NCBI GenBank assembly: GCA_022510565.1
Contig: JAFLTE010000001.1
Coordinates: 124,001 to 188,000, forward strand
DNA length: 64,000 nt
DNA from: Lachnospiraceae bacterium
Lineage (GTDB): Bacteria; Bacillota; Clostridia; Lachnospirales; Lachnospiraceae
Reading direction: 5' to 3'
The notes under the pieces are model-generated. The model worked only from the letters and a program-made list of their open reading frames with translations, was not told the DNA's origin and ran no database searches. A program made the translations under genes and the position numbers. Position 1 is the stretch's first letter. The number at the start of each line of letters is the position of its first letter. This document shows, piece after piece, positions 37,677 to 47,201 of the stretch.

Positions 37677-39212
37677 TTAAAATCCCTGATAAATAAATTC
37701 ACTCGCGCTGTAGCCGGGACCGTAACAGCCAAAGAGAATCACACCGAACAAAAGCGCATACCATATCATCCAGCGAATGGGCAGCGGAATGCGCGCAACC
37801 TGCTCCCTGACAGAGCCTTTTTGCTGTAAAAGGGACACCAAATACAGCAGCAAAAGTGCAGCCGCCGCGATAACTGCCTCGATTCGTTCCAGCCCCAATT
37901 CAAACAAAGAACCGTTTATAAGCACGGACGGATTCCACACGGACACCGCCTTTCTCAGCATGGCAAAAGCATCCCCCACCGATGCCGCACGGAAGAACAA
38001 ATCGCCGATACACACAAGGAAAAAGGTTCTGACAATACGCACGATGCCCACCGCTCTTCCCTTCGGGTTGATATGAAACTTTTCCATAAAGCGCGCGCAG
38101 GGCGGCGTAAGCAGCTCCTCCATTACAATATAGAACCAGTGAAGCAATCCTGAACCTATCACGAACTTCCAGTCGCCGCCGTGCCAGATACCCACTGTCA
38201 GCCACAGGATGAACATGGCTGCAAATGTGGCGTACTGCTTGCCCTTTTTCTTGCCGAATTTCTCTCTCCATGATTGATTCAGATTCGTATAAAATTTAGT
38301 ACGCATCACCGGATAAAATACATATTCCTTCATCCATACGCCCAGCGTAATATGCCATCTGCGCCAGTACTCAGCAATACTGCCGGCAAAAAAGGGCGTC
38401 TGAAAATTTTCCGGCAGAATAATGCCCAGACTCTCCGACATACCGAGTACAATATCCATGCATCCTGAAAAATCCGTGTAAAGCTGAAATGCATAGCACA
38501 CTGTGGCAATCCATATATATGCGCCCGGGTAATCCATGTATCCGCCATACACCGTATCCACCAGCATACCAAGCCGCTCCGCAATCACCAGTTTCTTAAA
38601 AAATCCCCACACCATACGCTGCAGACCGCGAGTCACACGCACATAATCAAAAGCATGAGGTTCAAAAAACTGTTCGCCGTGCTCTCTGTACTTGAGAATC
38701 GGTCCGGAAATAATTACCGGAAAATACATCCCATACAGCATCAACTTCAAATAATTCTTCTGGGGCTTAGCCAGTCCGTAATAGACGTCCACCACATAGC
38801 CAAGCAACGAAAACGTGTAAAAAGACACACCAAGCGGAATGAGAAAATCCACGCTCTTAATCAGTTCCTCGGAGCTGCCAAACATCTTGGCAATACCGTC
38901 GATTGTATAGATTCCGAAATTAACATACTTAAGCACAACCAGAATGCCGACATTGACTATTATAGTCAATATAAGAATGCCTTTTCGCTTTTTCACATTT
39001 TCGGCAAATGTGACTGACATCATCCGTATCCCTGCGTAACACGCCGTCACCGATACAACGGGATAGAGGATCAGCATACCGTTACCGCTGAGCAGATAGT
39101 AAGCCACACTGCACATAAGCAGCAATCCCCACTGCAGTTTTTTCGGAATAACATAATACACTATTAAAATGAATGCAAAAAAACATAAAAAATAAAATGA
39201 CGTGATTCCCAT
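37677..39212 (-). CDS. MBOAT-family O-acyltransferase (second of three)
   Basis: 511 residues, about eleven membrane spans. Signatures: LIPLGVSFYTFSLLGYVVD, YFPVIISGPILKY, LYTDFSGCMDIVLG, YWRRWHITLGVWMKEYVFYP and the catalytic GIWHGGDWKFVIGSGLLHW. The start is ATG at 39212, but no convincing ribosome binding site stands before it, so translation may be weak. No DltD-like gene is adjacent on the same strand, though the SGNH gene at 35297 lies two genes downstream. The acyl group is unknown. Confidence 0.9.
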   Translation of the reverse strand: MGITSFYFLCFFAFILIVYYVIPKKLQWGLLLMCSVAYYLLSGNGMLILYPVVSVTACYAGIRMMSVTFAENVKKRKGILILTIIVNVGILVVLKYVNFGIYTIDGIAKMFGSSEELIKSVDFLIPLGVSFYTFSLLGYVVDVYYGLAKPQKNYLKLMLYGMYFPVIISGPILKYREHGEQFFEPHAFDYVRVTRGLQRMVWGFFKKLVIAERLGMLVDTVYGGYMDYPGAYIWIATVCYAFQLYTDFSGCMDIVLGMSESLGIILPENFQTPFFAGSIAEYWRRWHITLGVWMKEYVFYPVMRTKFYTNLNQSWREKFGKKKGKQYATFAAMFILWLTVGIWHGGDWKFVIGSGLLHWFYIVMEELLTPPCARFMEKFHINPKGRAVGIVRIVRTFFLVCIGDLFFRAASVGDAFAMLRKAVSVWNPSVLINGSLFELGLERIEAVIAAAALLLLYLVSLLQQKGSVREQVARIPLPIRWMIWYALLFGVILFGCYGPGYSASEFIYQGF

Positions 39213-39274
39213 GTTTAAAACTATATCATAAATACCATTCTAAAGAAACAACTTTTACGCACAGTATTCGAGAT

Positions 39275-39303
39275 TTGCATATTTTATCCAAATAAAGTAG
39301 AAT
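39275..39303 (+). promoter_or_regulatory. Promoter of the MBOAT/DltD-like pair
   Basis: TTGCAT (39275-39280), 17 bases, then TAGAAT (39298-39303). The start codon is at 39335, with GGAGGCGG before it. Confidence 0.65.
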
Positions 39304-39334
39304 GACTATAGCCGATTGATGGAGGCGGCGGTAT

Positions 39335-40780
39335 ATGTTATTTAACTCCGTGTCTTTTGGTATATTTATTATAGTTGTTTTTATTATGTACTATCTTGTA
39401 CCCCACAAATACAGGTGGGCTTTTTTGCTGATTGCAAGCTACGTATTTTACATGAATCTGCATATCGGCTACGGCGTACTGCTTCTGGCAACGACCGCAC
39501 TGACATACACGATGGCGCGCAGTCTTGAAAAAGCCGGCACGACTAAAACAAAAAAACGCTGTCTTCTGTACGGCATTCTACCGCTTATATTGATACTTCT
39601 TTTTTATAAGACCGCAAGTCCTGTCATCGATAGGCTTAACCTTCTGGCGGATGCAGGCCGACTTACCATGCAGCCGATTACCGTCAAGATTTTGCTTCCC
39701 GCCGGTATCTCCTTTTACTTTTTTCAGTCCATGGGCTACCTGATTGATGTCTATCGGGGCAAGATTAAGGCAGAACGGCATTTTGGCTATTATGCGCTCT
39801 TTGTATCTTTTTTTCCACAGCTTCTGGCAGGTCCCATCGGCAGAGCGGACAGCCTGTTGCCCCAATATAAGAAAGAGCGTCCTTTCGTCTACGAGAACGT
39901 AACCTACGGCTTGAAGCTGATGGCGTGGGGTTATTTTAAAAAGCTGGTGATCGCCGACGTTTATGCCGGTGTCGTCAACGGAGTATATGATTATGCACAA
40001 TCTTATGTAGGACTTGTCTTTATTGTTGTCACGGTCATGTTCGCCTTCGAAATCTACTGTGATTTTTCCGGCTATTCCGACATTGCCATCGGGTGCGCCA
40101 AGCTGTTCGGCATCGATTTGATGACGAATTTCAACAGTCCGTATTACTCCTTTTCCATTAGGGAATTCTGGAGCAGATGGCACATTTCTCTCTCCACATG
40201 GTTTCGGGACTATGTATATATTCCGCTGGGCGGAAACAGAGTGCCGAAATGGAGACATTGTCTGAATCTGTTTATTACTTTTCTGGTGAGTGGATTCTGG
40301 CATGGAAGCAGCTTGACATACATTGTGTGGGGCGGTTTCCACGGTCTGTTACAGATTATTGAGACTTTGGTCTATCCGAAGACACGCAAGGGAGAAATAG
40401 TCGAGCGCCGCCGTCACTTATGGCAGCTTCCTGTCACTTTTGCCCTGCTGTGTTTCTCATGGATCTTCTTTAGGGCCAACAGTATGCAGGATGCAATATG
40501 GATTATTTCCAGGCTCTTCTGGGATATCGAAAGGCCGATGAACTACCTGCATACCGGTATCATATGCCTGAGTGTTTCACGAGTTGCCGCCATGGGTATG
40601 CTTCTATCTGCAGCAGTGCTTGCGGCATACGACTTAGCTTCCCTGAAGGGCGATGTGATCGCAGCATTTTCACGGCAGAAATTTTTCATAAGATGGCCGG
40701 TATATGTGCTGTTTTTGGTTGTGATTGCATTGTTTTCATCCAAGGGAGTGGCAACCGAATTCATCTATTTCCAGTTCTAG
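39335..40780 (+). CDS. MBOAT-family O-acyltransferase (third of three)
   Basis: 481 residues, about eleven membrane spans, close to AlgI/DltB in layout. Signatures: LLPAGISFYFFQSMGYLID, FVSFFPQLLAGPIGRAD, YCDFSGYSDIAIG, FWSRWHISLSTWFRDYVYIP and the catalytic SGFWHGSSLTYIVWG. GGAGGCGG precedes the ATG. The DltD-like gene starts 17 bases after its stop, so this is a complete acyl-transfer pair. The donor might be the acyl carrier product of the nearby FkbH system, which is inference. Confidence 0.93.
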   Translation: MLFNSVSFGIFIIVVFIMYYLVPHKYRWAFLLIASYVFYMNLHIGYGVLLLATTALTYTMARSLEKAGTTKTKKRCLLYGILPLILILLFYKTASPVIDRLNLLADAGRLTMQPITVKILLPAGISFYFFQSMGYLIDVYRGKIKAERHFGYYALFVSFFPQLLAGPIGRADSLLPQYKKERPFVYENVTYGLKLMAWGYFKKLVIADVYAGVVNGVYDYAQSYVGLVFIVVTVMFAFEIYCDFSGYSDIAIGCAKLFGIDLMTNFNSPYYSFSIREFWSRWHISLSTWFRDYVYIPLGGNRVPKWRHCLNLFITFLVSGFWHGSSLTYIVWGGFHGLLQIIETLVYPKTRKGEIVERRRHLWQLPVTFALLCFSWIFFRANSMQDAIWIISRLFWDIERPMNYLHTGIICLSVSRVAAMGMLLSAAVLAAYDLASLKGDVIAAFSRQKFFIRWPVYVLFLVVIALFSSKGVATEFIYFQF

Positions 40781-40797
40781 AGAGGTGTAGCTTTAGT

Positions 40798-41757
40798 ATG
40801 AAAAAGAAATATGATATTGTACGCTTTATATTAAAATGCATACTGATTCCCGCTGCGGCAGCTTTTGTCATTTATGCGCTGAATATACCCTATAAGAAGA
40901 TTGACGCGGGAAAATATATGGACATCATTAAGTTTGATATTTTGAGGCAGAGCGACGAGATTATACAAATCGGCAATGTGGGCAGTTCCCACGGTGCATA
41001 CGGTCTTCTCTATGATGATATATCCGCAAAGGGGTACTCATGCTTTAACTTTGCCAATGTAAGTCAAAGCTTCGACTATGATCTTGCTGTGCTGAAAGAA
41101 TTTCAAGACCATATGCAGGAGGGCAGTGTACTCTTTATTCCGATATCCTATTTCTCATTCAACAGTGAAGTCATAAACAGTAAAGAAGCGGAGGCGATGA
41201 GTGTGCGCTACTATCATTTTCTGTCGCCGGAAAACATTCCCGATTATGACCTATATGTGGACATCATCACCCACAAACTGCCTATTCTGTCCGCCGGCGA
41301 GGATATCCTGGAACTCTTGCCGGATTTAAATACTGTCTTGACCGCTCATGCGGCCAACAACAGAATTGACGAGGAAGAGATTGCGAAACGGGCACAGGAA
41401 CGCTACAGCAGACATTTTGATAACAAAGAAGAGTACTTTATGCCCGAACGTATTGAAGAATTGTATGAGATCATCGCATTCTGCAGGGAGCGCAATATTA
41501 CGCCCGTGCTGATTACGACACCTTTTACAAAATACTATCTTGATCTGGTGCCTCAGGATTTTCTTCTTGAGTTCTATGAAACAATCAATCAGATTGCAGA
41601 TGATACGAATGTCAGTTACTATGACTACTCTCATGATCCGCGCTTTTACGATAATCTGGAGCCTTTCTCCGATTCAGACCACCTTACCGAAGACGGTGCC
41701 CTCTACTTCACGGATATCTTATGGGACGAAGTGACGGAGCTGGAGCGATTTCATTAA
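40798..41757 (+). CDS. DltD-like SGNH acyl-transfer partner
   Basis: 319 residues from ATG at 40798, ten bases after GAGAGGTG. The open frame back to 40498 runs through the MBOAT gene and is rejected. One N-terminal span (about 10-30) precedes the extracellular domain. The nucleophile motif is NVGSSHGAYG (G62, S63-S64) and the Asp/His pair is FSDSDHL (D292, H295). This pattern matches DltD-like proteins that relay an acyl group from MBOAT to the wall polymer. Its 3' end overlaps the convergent YdjC-like gene by 39 bases. Confidence 0.85.
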   Translation: MKKKYDIVRFILKCILIPAAAAFVIYALNIPYKKIDAGKYMDIIKFDILRQSDEIIQIGNVGSSHGAYGLLYDDISAKGYSCFNFANVSQSFDYDLAVLKEFQDHMQEGSVLFIPISYFSFNSEVINSKEAEAMSVRYYHFLSPENIPDYDLYVDIITHKLPILSAGEDILELLPDLNTVLTAHAANNRIDEEEIAKRAQERYSRHFDNKEEYFMPERIEELYEIIAFCRERNITPVLITTPFTKYYLDLVPQDFLLEFYETINQIADDTNVSYYDYSHDPRFYDNLEPFSDSDHLTEDGALYFTDILWDEVTELERFH

Positions 41758-42672
41758 CCCGACTGCCTTCATCTCCACATACCGGTCTTCACGCAGATAA
41801 AAATGGCTTGCCGCTTTATCGCCAATTTCCTCCGACACCTCCTCAGGAAGCATCCGGCCGGGATGAAAGACTATCTCCAGTCCACGATTGTCTTTCTCTG
41901 CTTGCGCCGCTATTTTCGGATACAACATGACAATCCTGTCATAATCCATATGTCCACTCATAATCAATCCCCATAAATACATTGGATTTAAATTATGGGT
42001 TCTGGTATAACGCTCCACCTTATGAGAATAAAAAGATAAAAGTATATTTTTGATAAAATTAACCGGGCGATATGTCTTCCACAGCGAAATCTCTGAAAAA
42101 AATGCCCATAACATCTCTTTAGAATTACGAATGTACTCTAACTCATAACGTTCCTCCTGAATTACCTCAGTTAAGGCCTCCCATATGATGGGAATCATAT
42201 GGGTGTGCTGATGAGAATCAATCCGTAATTTTTTCTGCTCACAGAGAATTCCTTGCTTTTCTGCTATATTCATGGCATGGTTAATTGCCGCCTGCGCTGT
42301 CTCAATCTGTATCTTAATCTCTTTTTTGAGTTGTTCTTTCGCCGTCCGGCGCTTCCACGGCAGATAAGACGAAATAAACAGCCCACCCCAAGATAACCCC
42401 ATTAAATCACTGCCTTCTTTTACAAGCAACGGCACACACTCTACTCCTGCCAGACTGTGCCCTTCCACAAAGTCCAGATGCACCGACATTTTGGGGAGAA
42501 ACGGAAATGTTGGAATGGCTTGATAAAGCATCTCCATGCACTCCTGAAAACAAGACATATTCGGCGTGACGCTAATGCTGTCCAGCTGCCCCTTTTCCAT
42601 GCAGGAAAGCATATCCCTGGATGTGCCTACAGTCAACGCATAATCGTCTGCGTGGATATCAATTCGAAGCAT
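41719..42672 (-). CDS. YdjC/ChbG-like carbohydrate deacetylase
   Basis: 317 residues. The metal-binding start is IDIHADDYAL (Asp-Asp), followed by SVHLDF, the central RIDSHQHTHMIP histidines, and FHPG near the end. These are the YdjC/ChbG motifs; members remove N-acetyl groups from short sugar chains. No signal peptide, so it acts inside, perhaps on a lipid-linked or nucleotide-linked sugar. It lies 30 bases after the GT2 gene upstream and probably shares its transcript. Confidence 0.87.
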   Translation of the reverse strand: MLRIDIHADDYALTVGTSRDMLSCMEKGQLDSISVTPNMSCFQECMEMLYQAIPTFPFLPKMSVHLDFVEGHSLAGVECVPLLVKEGSDLMGLSWGGLFISSYLPWKRRTAKEQLKKEIKIQIETAQAAINHAMNIAEKQGILCEQKKLRIDSHQHTHMIPIIWEALTEVIQEERYELEYIRNSKEMLWAFFSEISLWKTYRPVNFIKNILLSFYSHKVERYTRTHNLNPMYLWGLIMSGHMDYDRIVMLYPKIAAQAEKDNRGLEIVFHPGRMLPEEVSEEIGDKAASHFYLREDRYVEMKAVGLMKSLQLRHFVP

Positions 42673-42702
42673 TTATATCTTGTCCTTCCTGTTTGTGTTT
42701 TT

Positions 42703-43710
42703 TCATTTATCGGTATCACTCCGGGCATCGCTACTGCCCGCATCCTCTCTCCACACAAATGTGTCAATAATATACCGCGGTCTATGCTTGGTCTCCATAT
42801 AAATCTTGCCGATATATTCTCCTATAATCCCCATCGAAAGCAGCATAACACCGCCCATCAGCAAAGATACTATCATGGTTGTCGTATATCCGGGCACATT
42901 ATTGCCCATCGCCCAGTCAACCAAACTGATGATACTCATTACAAAACTGAATGCAAACACCAGAAAGCCAAGCGCACTAATCGTCCGAAGAGGTCTTACA
43001 CTCATGGATGTAATGCCGTCCAGCGCCAGCGTCATCATCTTACTTAAAGTATACTTGGAATGGCCCGCCTCTCTCGCTTTGACATCAAAATACACCACAT
43101 CGGAGGGAAATCCCATGGTCGGTATTAAGCCCCTCAGAAAAAGATTCGTTTCCTTGTACTCTGCGAGGGCCTCCAACGCCTTCTTGGACATCAGACGATA
43201 ATCCGCATGGTTGGTAATCACCTTACTGCCCAAGAGATGCATCAGTTTATAATACAACGTTGCCGTGCCCTTCTTAAAGACACCGTCAGAATGTCTGTCA
43301 TTGCGCACACCGTATACGACCTCACTGCCAGCCATGTAGCTTGCCAGAAACTTATCAAGCGCCTCAATATCCTGCTGCAAATCTGCATCAATCGTCACCA
43401 CTGCATCGGCGTATTTTCTCGCCATCATCATGCCAGCCAATATGGCGCTCTGGTGCCCGTAATTACCTGCCAAACTAACCACAGAAAAGAGCGCATCTTT
43501 AGCTGCAATCCGGTGCAGAAGCATCAGCGTATCGTCTTTACTGCCGTCATTGACAAACATTATCTTACTGCCCGCGGCAATCTGTCCGTCTCGCATCAGA
43601 CGGCGAAGTTTATCGCCCAAAACCTGTGCCGACTTCTCGATAACTTCCTCCTCATTGTAACAGGGTACTACCAGATACACTACCGGTATATCTCTTTTCT
43701 TTGCCTCCAT
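42703..43710 (-). CDS. Polyprenyl-phosphate glycosyltransferase (GtrB/ArnC-like GT2)
   Basis: 335 residues. GT-A domain with YLVVPCYNEEEVIEKSA, FVNDGSKDDT, ADAVVTIDADLQQD, and the GYGVRND region seen here as EVVYGVRND. Two C-terminal membrane spans (about 240-260 and 275-300). This type makes undecaprenyl-phosphate glucose or a similar donor for periplasmic/extracellular side-chain addition, often with a GtrA-like flippase (one is at 30576). AAAGG lies nine bases before the ATG. Confidence 0.93.
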   Translation of the reverse strand: MEAKKRDIPVVYLVVPCYNEEEVIEKSAQVLGDKLRRLMRDGQIAAGSKIMFVNDGSKDDTLMLLHRIAAKDALFSVVSLAGNYGHQSAILAGMMMARKYADAVVTIDADLQQDIEALDKFLASYMAGSEVVYGVRNDRHSDGVFKKGTATLYYKLMHLLGSKVITNHADYRLMSKKALEALAEYKETNLFLRGLIPTMGFPSDVVYFDVKAREAGHSKYTLSKMMTLALDGITSMSVRPLRTISALGFLVFAFSFVMSIISLVDWAMGNNVPGYTTTMIVSLLMGGVMLLSMGIIGEYIGKIYMETKHRPRYIIDTFVWREDAGSSDARSDTDK

Positions 43711-43765
43711 GCTTTATGCCTTTCCGTCTGTAAGTATTCCACAACTTTCTTCAATCGATTTCGAT

Positions 43766-44761
43766 CTATACGTTATAATATTCCCGATACCATTGCACAA
43801 ATTTGCTGATTCCTTCTTCAATGGTTGTATTCGGTTTAAAGTCATAATCCCGCATCAAATCCGAAACATCCGCATATGTCTGATACACATCTCCCGGCTG
43901 CATCGGCAGAAACTCTTTCACCGCCGTTTTGCCTAGATTTCTCTCCAACACCGCTACAAAATCCATCAACTTTACAGGCTTATGATTACCTATATTATAC
44001 AGTTTATAACTTACCCCTTTAGCATTCTGCTCAGGCGGATTACACAGAATATTCTCCATGCCCTGCACAATGTCATCAACATAGGTGAAATCCCTATACA
44101 TATCGCCGTTATTATAAATCTGAATCGGCTCTCCCGCCAGAATCTTCTGCGCAAACTTATAATATGCCATATCCGGTCTGCCGTAAGGTCCGTAAACGGT
44201 AAAAAATCTGAGTCCCGTCACCGGAATATGATATAGTTTGCTGTAAGCATACGCCATCAATTCGTTGGATTTCTTAGTCGCACCATACAGACTCACAGGC
44301 TCGTCCACCTGATCCGAGGTAGAAAAAGGGATCTTCTCATTGCCGCCGTATACGGAACTGGACGATGCATAGACAAGATGCTCCACCGGAAAATGCCGAC
44401 ACCCCTCCAGAACATGAAAAAAACCCATCACATTAGACTGCATATAGGCATCCGGATTATCTATGCTGTAACGCACACCCGCCTGCGCTCCCAGATTAAC
44501 AACCACCTGCGGTGCATACTCCCGAAAAATCCGGAAAACATCCTCTTTATTACTTAGATCGCCTTTAATAAAAGTATAGTTCTCATATTCCTTTAAAATG
44601 TTAAGCCTGGCCTTCTTAAGCTGCACATCATAATAATCATTCATGTTGTCAAAACCGATGACCCGCGCGCCCTGCTCCAAGATGCTCTTAGACAGATGAA
44701 AACCGATAAAGCCCGCCCCACCTGTCACCAGATAGGTTTTGCTGATATTTAATGGATTCAT
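43766..44761 (-). CDS. UDP-glucuronate 4-epimerase-like sugar-nucleotide epimerase
   Basis: 331 residues from ATG at 44761, with GGGAGGGG upstream. NAD-binding TGGAGFIGFHLSK; FDNMNDYYDVQLK is typical of UDP-glucuronate 4-epimerases, as are NLGAQAGVRYSIDNPDAY, SSSSVYGG and the catalytic LYGATKKSNE, then FTVYGPYGRPDMA. It would turn UDP-GlcA into UDP-GalA. It follows ugd by 16 bases, which supports that substrate. Confidence 0.92.
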   Translation of the reverse strand: MNPLNISKTYLVTGGAGFIGFHLSKSILEQGARVIGFDNMNDYYDVQLKKARLNILKEYENYTFIKGDLSNKEDVFRIFREYAPQVVVNLGAQAGVRYSIDNPDAYMQSNVMGFFHVLEGCRHFPVEHLVYASSSSVYGGNEKIPFSTSDQVDEPVSLYGATKKSNELMAYAYSKLYHIPVTGLRFFTVYGPYGRPDMAYYKFAQKILAGEPIQIYNNGDMYRDFTYVDDIVQGMENILCNPPEQNAKGVSYKLYNIGNHKPVKLMDFVAVLERNLGKTAVKEFLPMQPGDVYQTYADVSDLMRDYDFKPNTTIEEGISKFVQWYREYYNV

Positions 44762-44777
44762 GTCCCCTCCCGCTATG

Positions 44778-46088
44778 TCAGCGACCGATACTGTAATACT
44801 CAACGCCTGCATCTCTCATTGCCGTCACACTGAAAATATTGCGTCCGTCATACACGAGCGGTATCTGCATCCGTTCTTTAAATGTCTCAGGCGCAATCGC
44901 TTTAATTTCTCCCCACTCCGTGAAAATGAAACAAATATCGGCATCACACAGCGCATCTTCCGGACTTGTCACATACTGTATCGTACCTTTCCCGTTAGGG
45001 CCTGCCGGATACTTCGCTTGAAAATTATCTGTCGCAACAGGGTCATAGGCATAGATGTTCGCACCGTTCTCCAACAGAAGCTGCACGTTATCAAGGGAAG
45101 GAGCTTCGCGCAGATCATCGGTACCTGCCTTGAAGGCCAACCCTAATACGGCAACTTTCAGATTCTGAAATGTAATCATCCGATTACTTGCCTTATAGAA
45201 CAGTTTCGTCTTCTGCTCCGCATTCACGTCCACTGCCGCCTCCACGGTGCGCAGTGTATAACCGTGCTGCTTTGCAATATATTTCAGTGCCTTGGTATCT
45301 TTGGGGAAACAGCTTCCGCCGTAACCCACACCGGCATTTAGAAATCTCGCGCCGATTCGGCTATCATAGCTCATTCCCTCCGCTACCGCATCTATATCCG
45401 CACCCACCAGCTCGCACAAATTGGCGATATCGTTCATGTATGATATTTTCAGTGCAAGAAAATCATTGCAGGCATACTTAATCATCTCTGCAGAACGTCT
45501 GCCGACCGATACAATCGGCAGGCCGAAGGGCTCATATATCTTCTTAAGGACCGCTTCCGCCTCTTTACTCTCTGTACCGATGATAATTCTGGCAGCATGC
45601 AGCGTATCGCGCACTGCGGAACCCTGCGCCAGAAATTCCGGATTGGAAGCCACCTCAATCTTTACATCTTTTTTCAGAAAATCCTTAATAAACTGCTCCA
45701 CCTTATCATTTGTTCCCACAGGAACGGTGGATTTAACGACAACGAGGCAGTCCCTCTCCACTGACTCCGCTATCTGTCTGGACACGGTTGCAATATAACT
45801 TAAGTTGGCGGAACCGTCCGGCTGCTCCGGCGTACCCACACCGATAAAAATAGCCTCGGCATCTTTATAGGCACTGCGATAGTCAGTAGTGTAGTGGAGT
45901 CTGCCCGTAGCATTGTTCTTCCGCATCAATTCCTCCAGCCCTTCCTCATAAATCGGGGACACGCCGGACTCCATCAGCTTAACTTTCTTCTCATCCACGT
46001 CCACACATATAACGTCATGTCCTTTTTCCGCGAAGCATACACCCGCTACCAAACCTACATATCCCGTTCCCGCTACCGCTATTTTCAT
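44778..46088 (-). CDS. ugd: UDP-glucose 6-dehydrogenase
   Basis: 436 residues. The NAD site is IAVAGTGYVGLVAGVCFAEK, followed by FIGVGTPEQPDG, KSTVPVGT, SNPEFLAQGSAV, and the active-site cysteine in GVGYGGSCFPKDTKAL. It oxidises UDP-glucose twice to UDP-glucuronate, an acidic-sugar precursor for the epimerase downstream. AGGAG precedes the start. A promoter-like motif at 46134-46164 is shared with another gene at 48.6 kb. Confidence 0.96.
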   Translation of the reverse strand: MKIAVAGTGYVGLVAGVCFAEKGHDVICVDVDEKKVKLMESGVSPIYEEGLEELMRKNNATGRLHYTTDYRSAYKDAEAIFIGVGTPEQPDGSANLSYIATVSRQIAESVERDCLVVVKSTVPVGTNDKVEQFIKDFLKKDVKIEVASNPEFLAQGSAVRDTLHAARIIIGTESKEAEAVLKKIYEPFGLPIVSVGRRSAEMIKYACNDFLALKISYMNDIANLCELVGADIDAVAEGMSYDSRIGARFLNAGVGYGGSCFPKDTKALKYIAKQHGYTLRTVEAAVDVNAEQKTKLFYKASNRMITFQNLKVAVLGLAFKAGTDDLREAPSLDNVQLLLENGANIYAYDPVATDNFQAKYPAGPNGKGTIQYVTSPEDALCDADICFIFTEWGEIKAIAPETFKERMQIPLVYDGRNIFSVTAMRDAGVEYYSIGR

Positions 46089-46133
46089 TACAGATATCTC
46101 CTATCTACCGTATACCAAAATCTCACATAGCAT

Positions 46134-46164
46134 ATTTTACCTTATTTTTGAAGAATATGCAATC
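46134..46164 (-). promoter_or_regulatory. Shared promoter-like motif upstream of ugd
   Basis: Read on the minus strand: GATTGCATATTC, six variable bases, then AATAAGGTAAAAT. It contains TTGCAT, a 17-base gap and TAAAAT, a good sigma-A promoter. The same two blocks with the same spacing occur at 48583-48613. The leader to the ugd ATG is about 40 bases. Confidence 0.65.
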
Positions 46165-46336
46165 TGCCGCAAATTTTTCCGCTAGTTTTATTAAACTATG
46201 TATATTTATCAACTTTAAAGTCATCGCATCATTATACTAATTATATAGTTCATCTCTGCTATTTTATTATCTGCCACTTTTACATTTTTAACAAAACGGG
46301 AGCAGGCTCCCAAAACACGAAAAGGAGTGAATACAC

Positions 46337-47095
46337 ATGAATCAAAAAAGTATTGTAATCTACAAAACATGGCAAATCAATATACCGGAAGATTTTATCA
46401 TGCAACTTGGTATTCAGGAAGGCAATACACTTTCCTGCCTCTTAGAGGATAATGAAATTCGACTTCGTCCGGAAAAAAGCGATAAGGATCCCATAAAATA
46501 TTCGACAGCTTCTGCCACCTCCCTCCCACACACAACAGTATCAAAACATCCGACATTTCAAAGGGAATTTCGTATTCAGTGCTTCGGCAACATGTCCGTA
46601 TCAAGAAACGGAGAGCAGGTTATTTTTCAAAACAAAAAAGCCAAAGAACTGATTGCCTATCTGCTATGCAACGGCGGCGGTCCGATTAAAAATACAGCGT
46701 TGGCGGAGATTCTATGGCCCGACACACCATTCACAAACGCTATGGACAGTCTGTATAAAGTTAATCGCTATTTAAGAAATCTACGCATGGGAGAAGAGTC
46801 TTTTCCAATCATAATGGAACATGGAGAAATCTATTTAGACTGCAGGAGACTATGCTGCGATCTGCACGAGTTCGAGGAACTCTATCAGCAGAGAGAACAT
46901 GCAGAAGCATGGGGTGCGGCCGTAGAGCTGTACCGAGGTTCCGTATTTTACGACGAATATTATGACTGGATTGCCCCGTATGAAGCTTATTATGATATAC
47001 GCTTTCTGGAAATGACGGGATTTCTGATTACATATTATGAACAAGCAGGAAACAGGGAAACAGCCGACTACTACAGATTGAAACAGGACAGATAA
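46337..47095 (+). CDS. AbrB-like / SARP-type (BTAD) transcriptional regulator
   Basis: 252 residues. Residues 1-45 resemble a SpoVT/AbrB swapped-hairpin domain (YKTWQINIPEDFIMQLGI). About 78-165 is an OmpR/SARP-type winged helix (IQCFGNMSVSRNGEQV, KAKELIAYLLCNGG, LAEILWPD, LYKVNRYLRNL). The rest resembles the start of a BTAD module (LCCDLHEFEELYQQREH, ELYRGSVFYDEYYDW) but is shorter than usual. AAAGGAG precedes the ATG; a GGGAGC/GCTCCC hairpin lies at 46298-46311 just before that. Two DNA-binding folds in one small protein are uncommon. Target genes are unknown; the neighbouring polysaccharide genes are candidates. Confidence 0.72.
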   Translation: MNQKSIVIYKTWQINIPEDFIMQLGIQEGNTLSCLLEDNEIRLRPEKSDKDPIKYSTASATSLPHTTVSKHPTFQREFRIQCFGNMSVSRNGEQVIFQNKKAKELIAYLLCNGGGPIKNTALAEILWPDTPFTNAMDSLYKVNRYLRNLRMGEESFPIIMEHGEIYLDCRRLCCDLHEFEELYQQREHAEAWGAAVELYRGSVFYDEYYDWIAPYEAYYDIRFLEMTGFLITYYEQAGNRETADYYRLKQDR

Positions 47096-47201
47096 ATTTC
47101 TGATTTTATTCTGATTTCACTCCAAATCCATTCCATACACACACGGTATGATTGCATCGTAAAGGATGCATCCCAAATAAAAATAAAAGGAGTGACAAGT
47201 T

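Noticed and set aside
40498-40797. Longer N-terminus for the DltD-like protein
   Set aside because: The extra 100 codons lie inside the MBOAT gene in another frame, and a good ribosome site precedes the ATG at 40798.
46298-46311. GGGAGC/GCTCCC hairpin as a terminator or riboswitch
   Set aside because: The stem is only six bases with a two-base loop and no T run. It is mentioned with the regulator gene only.
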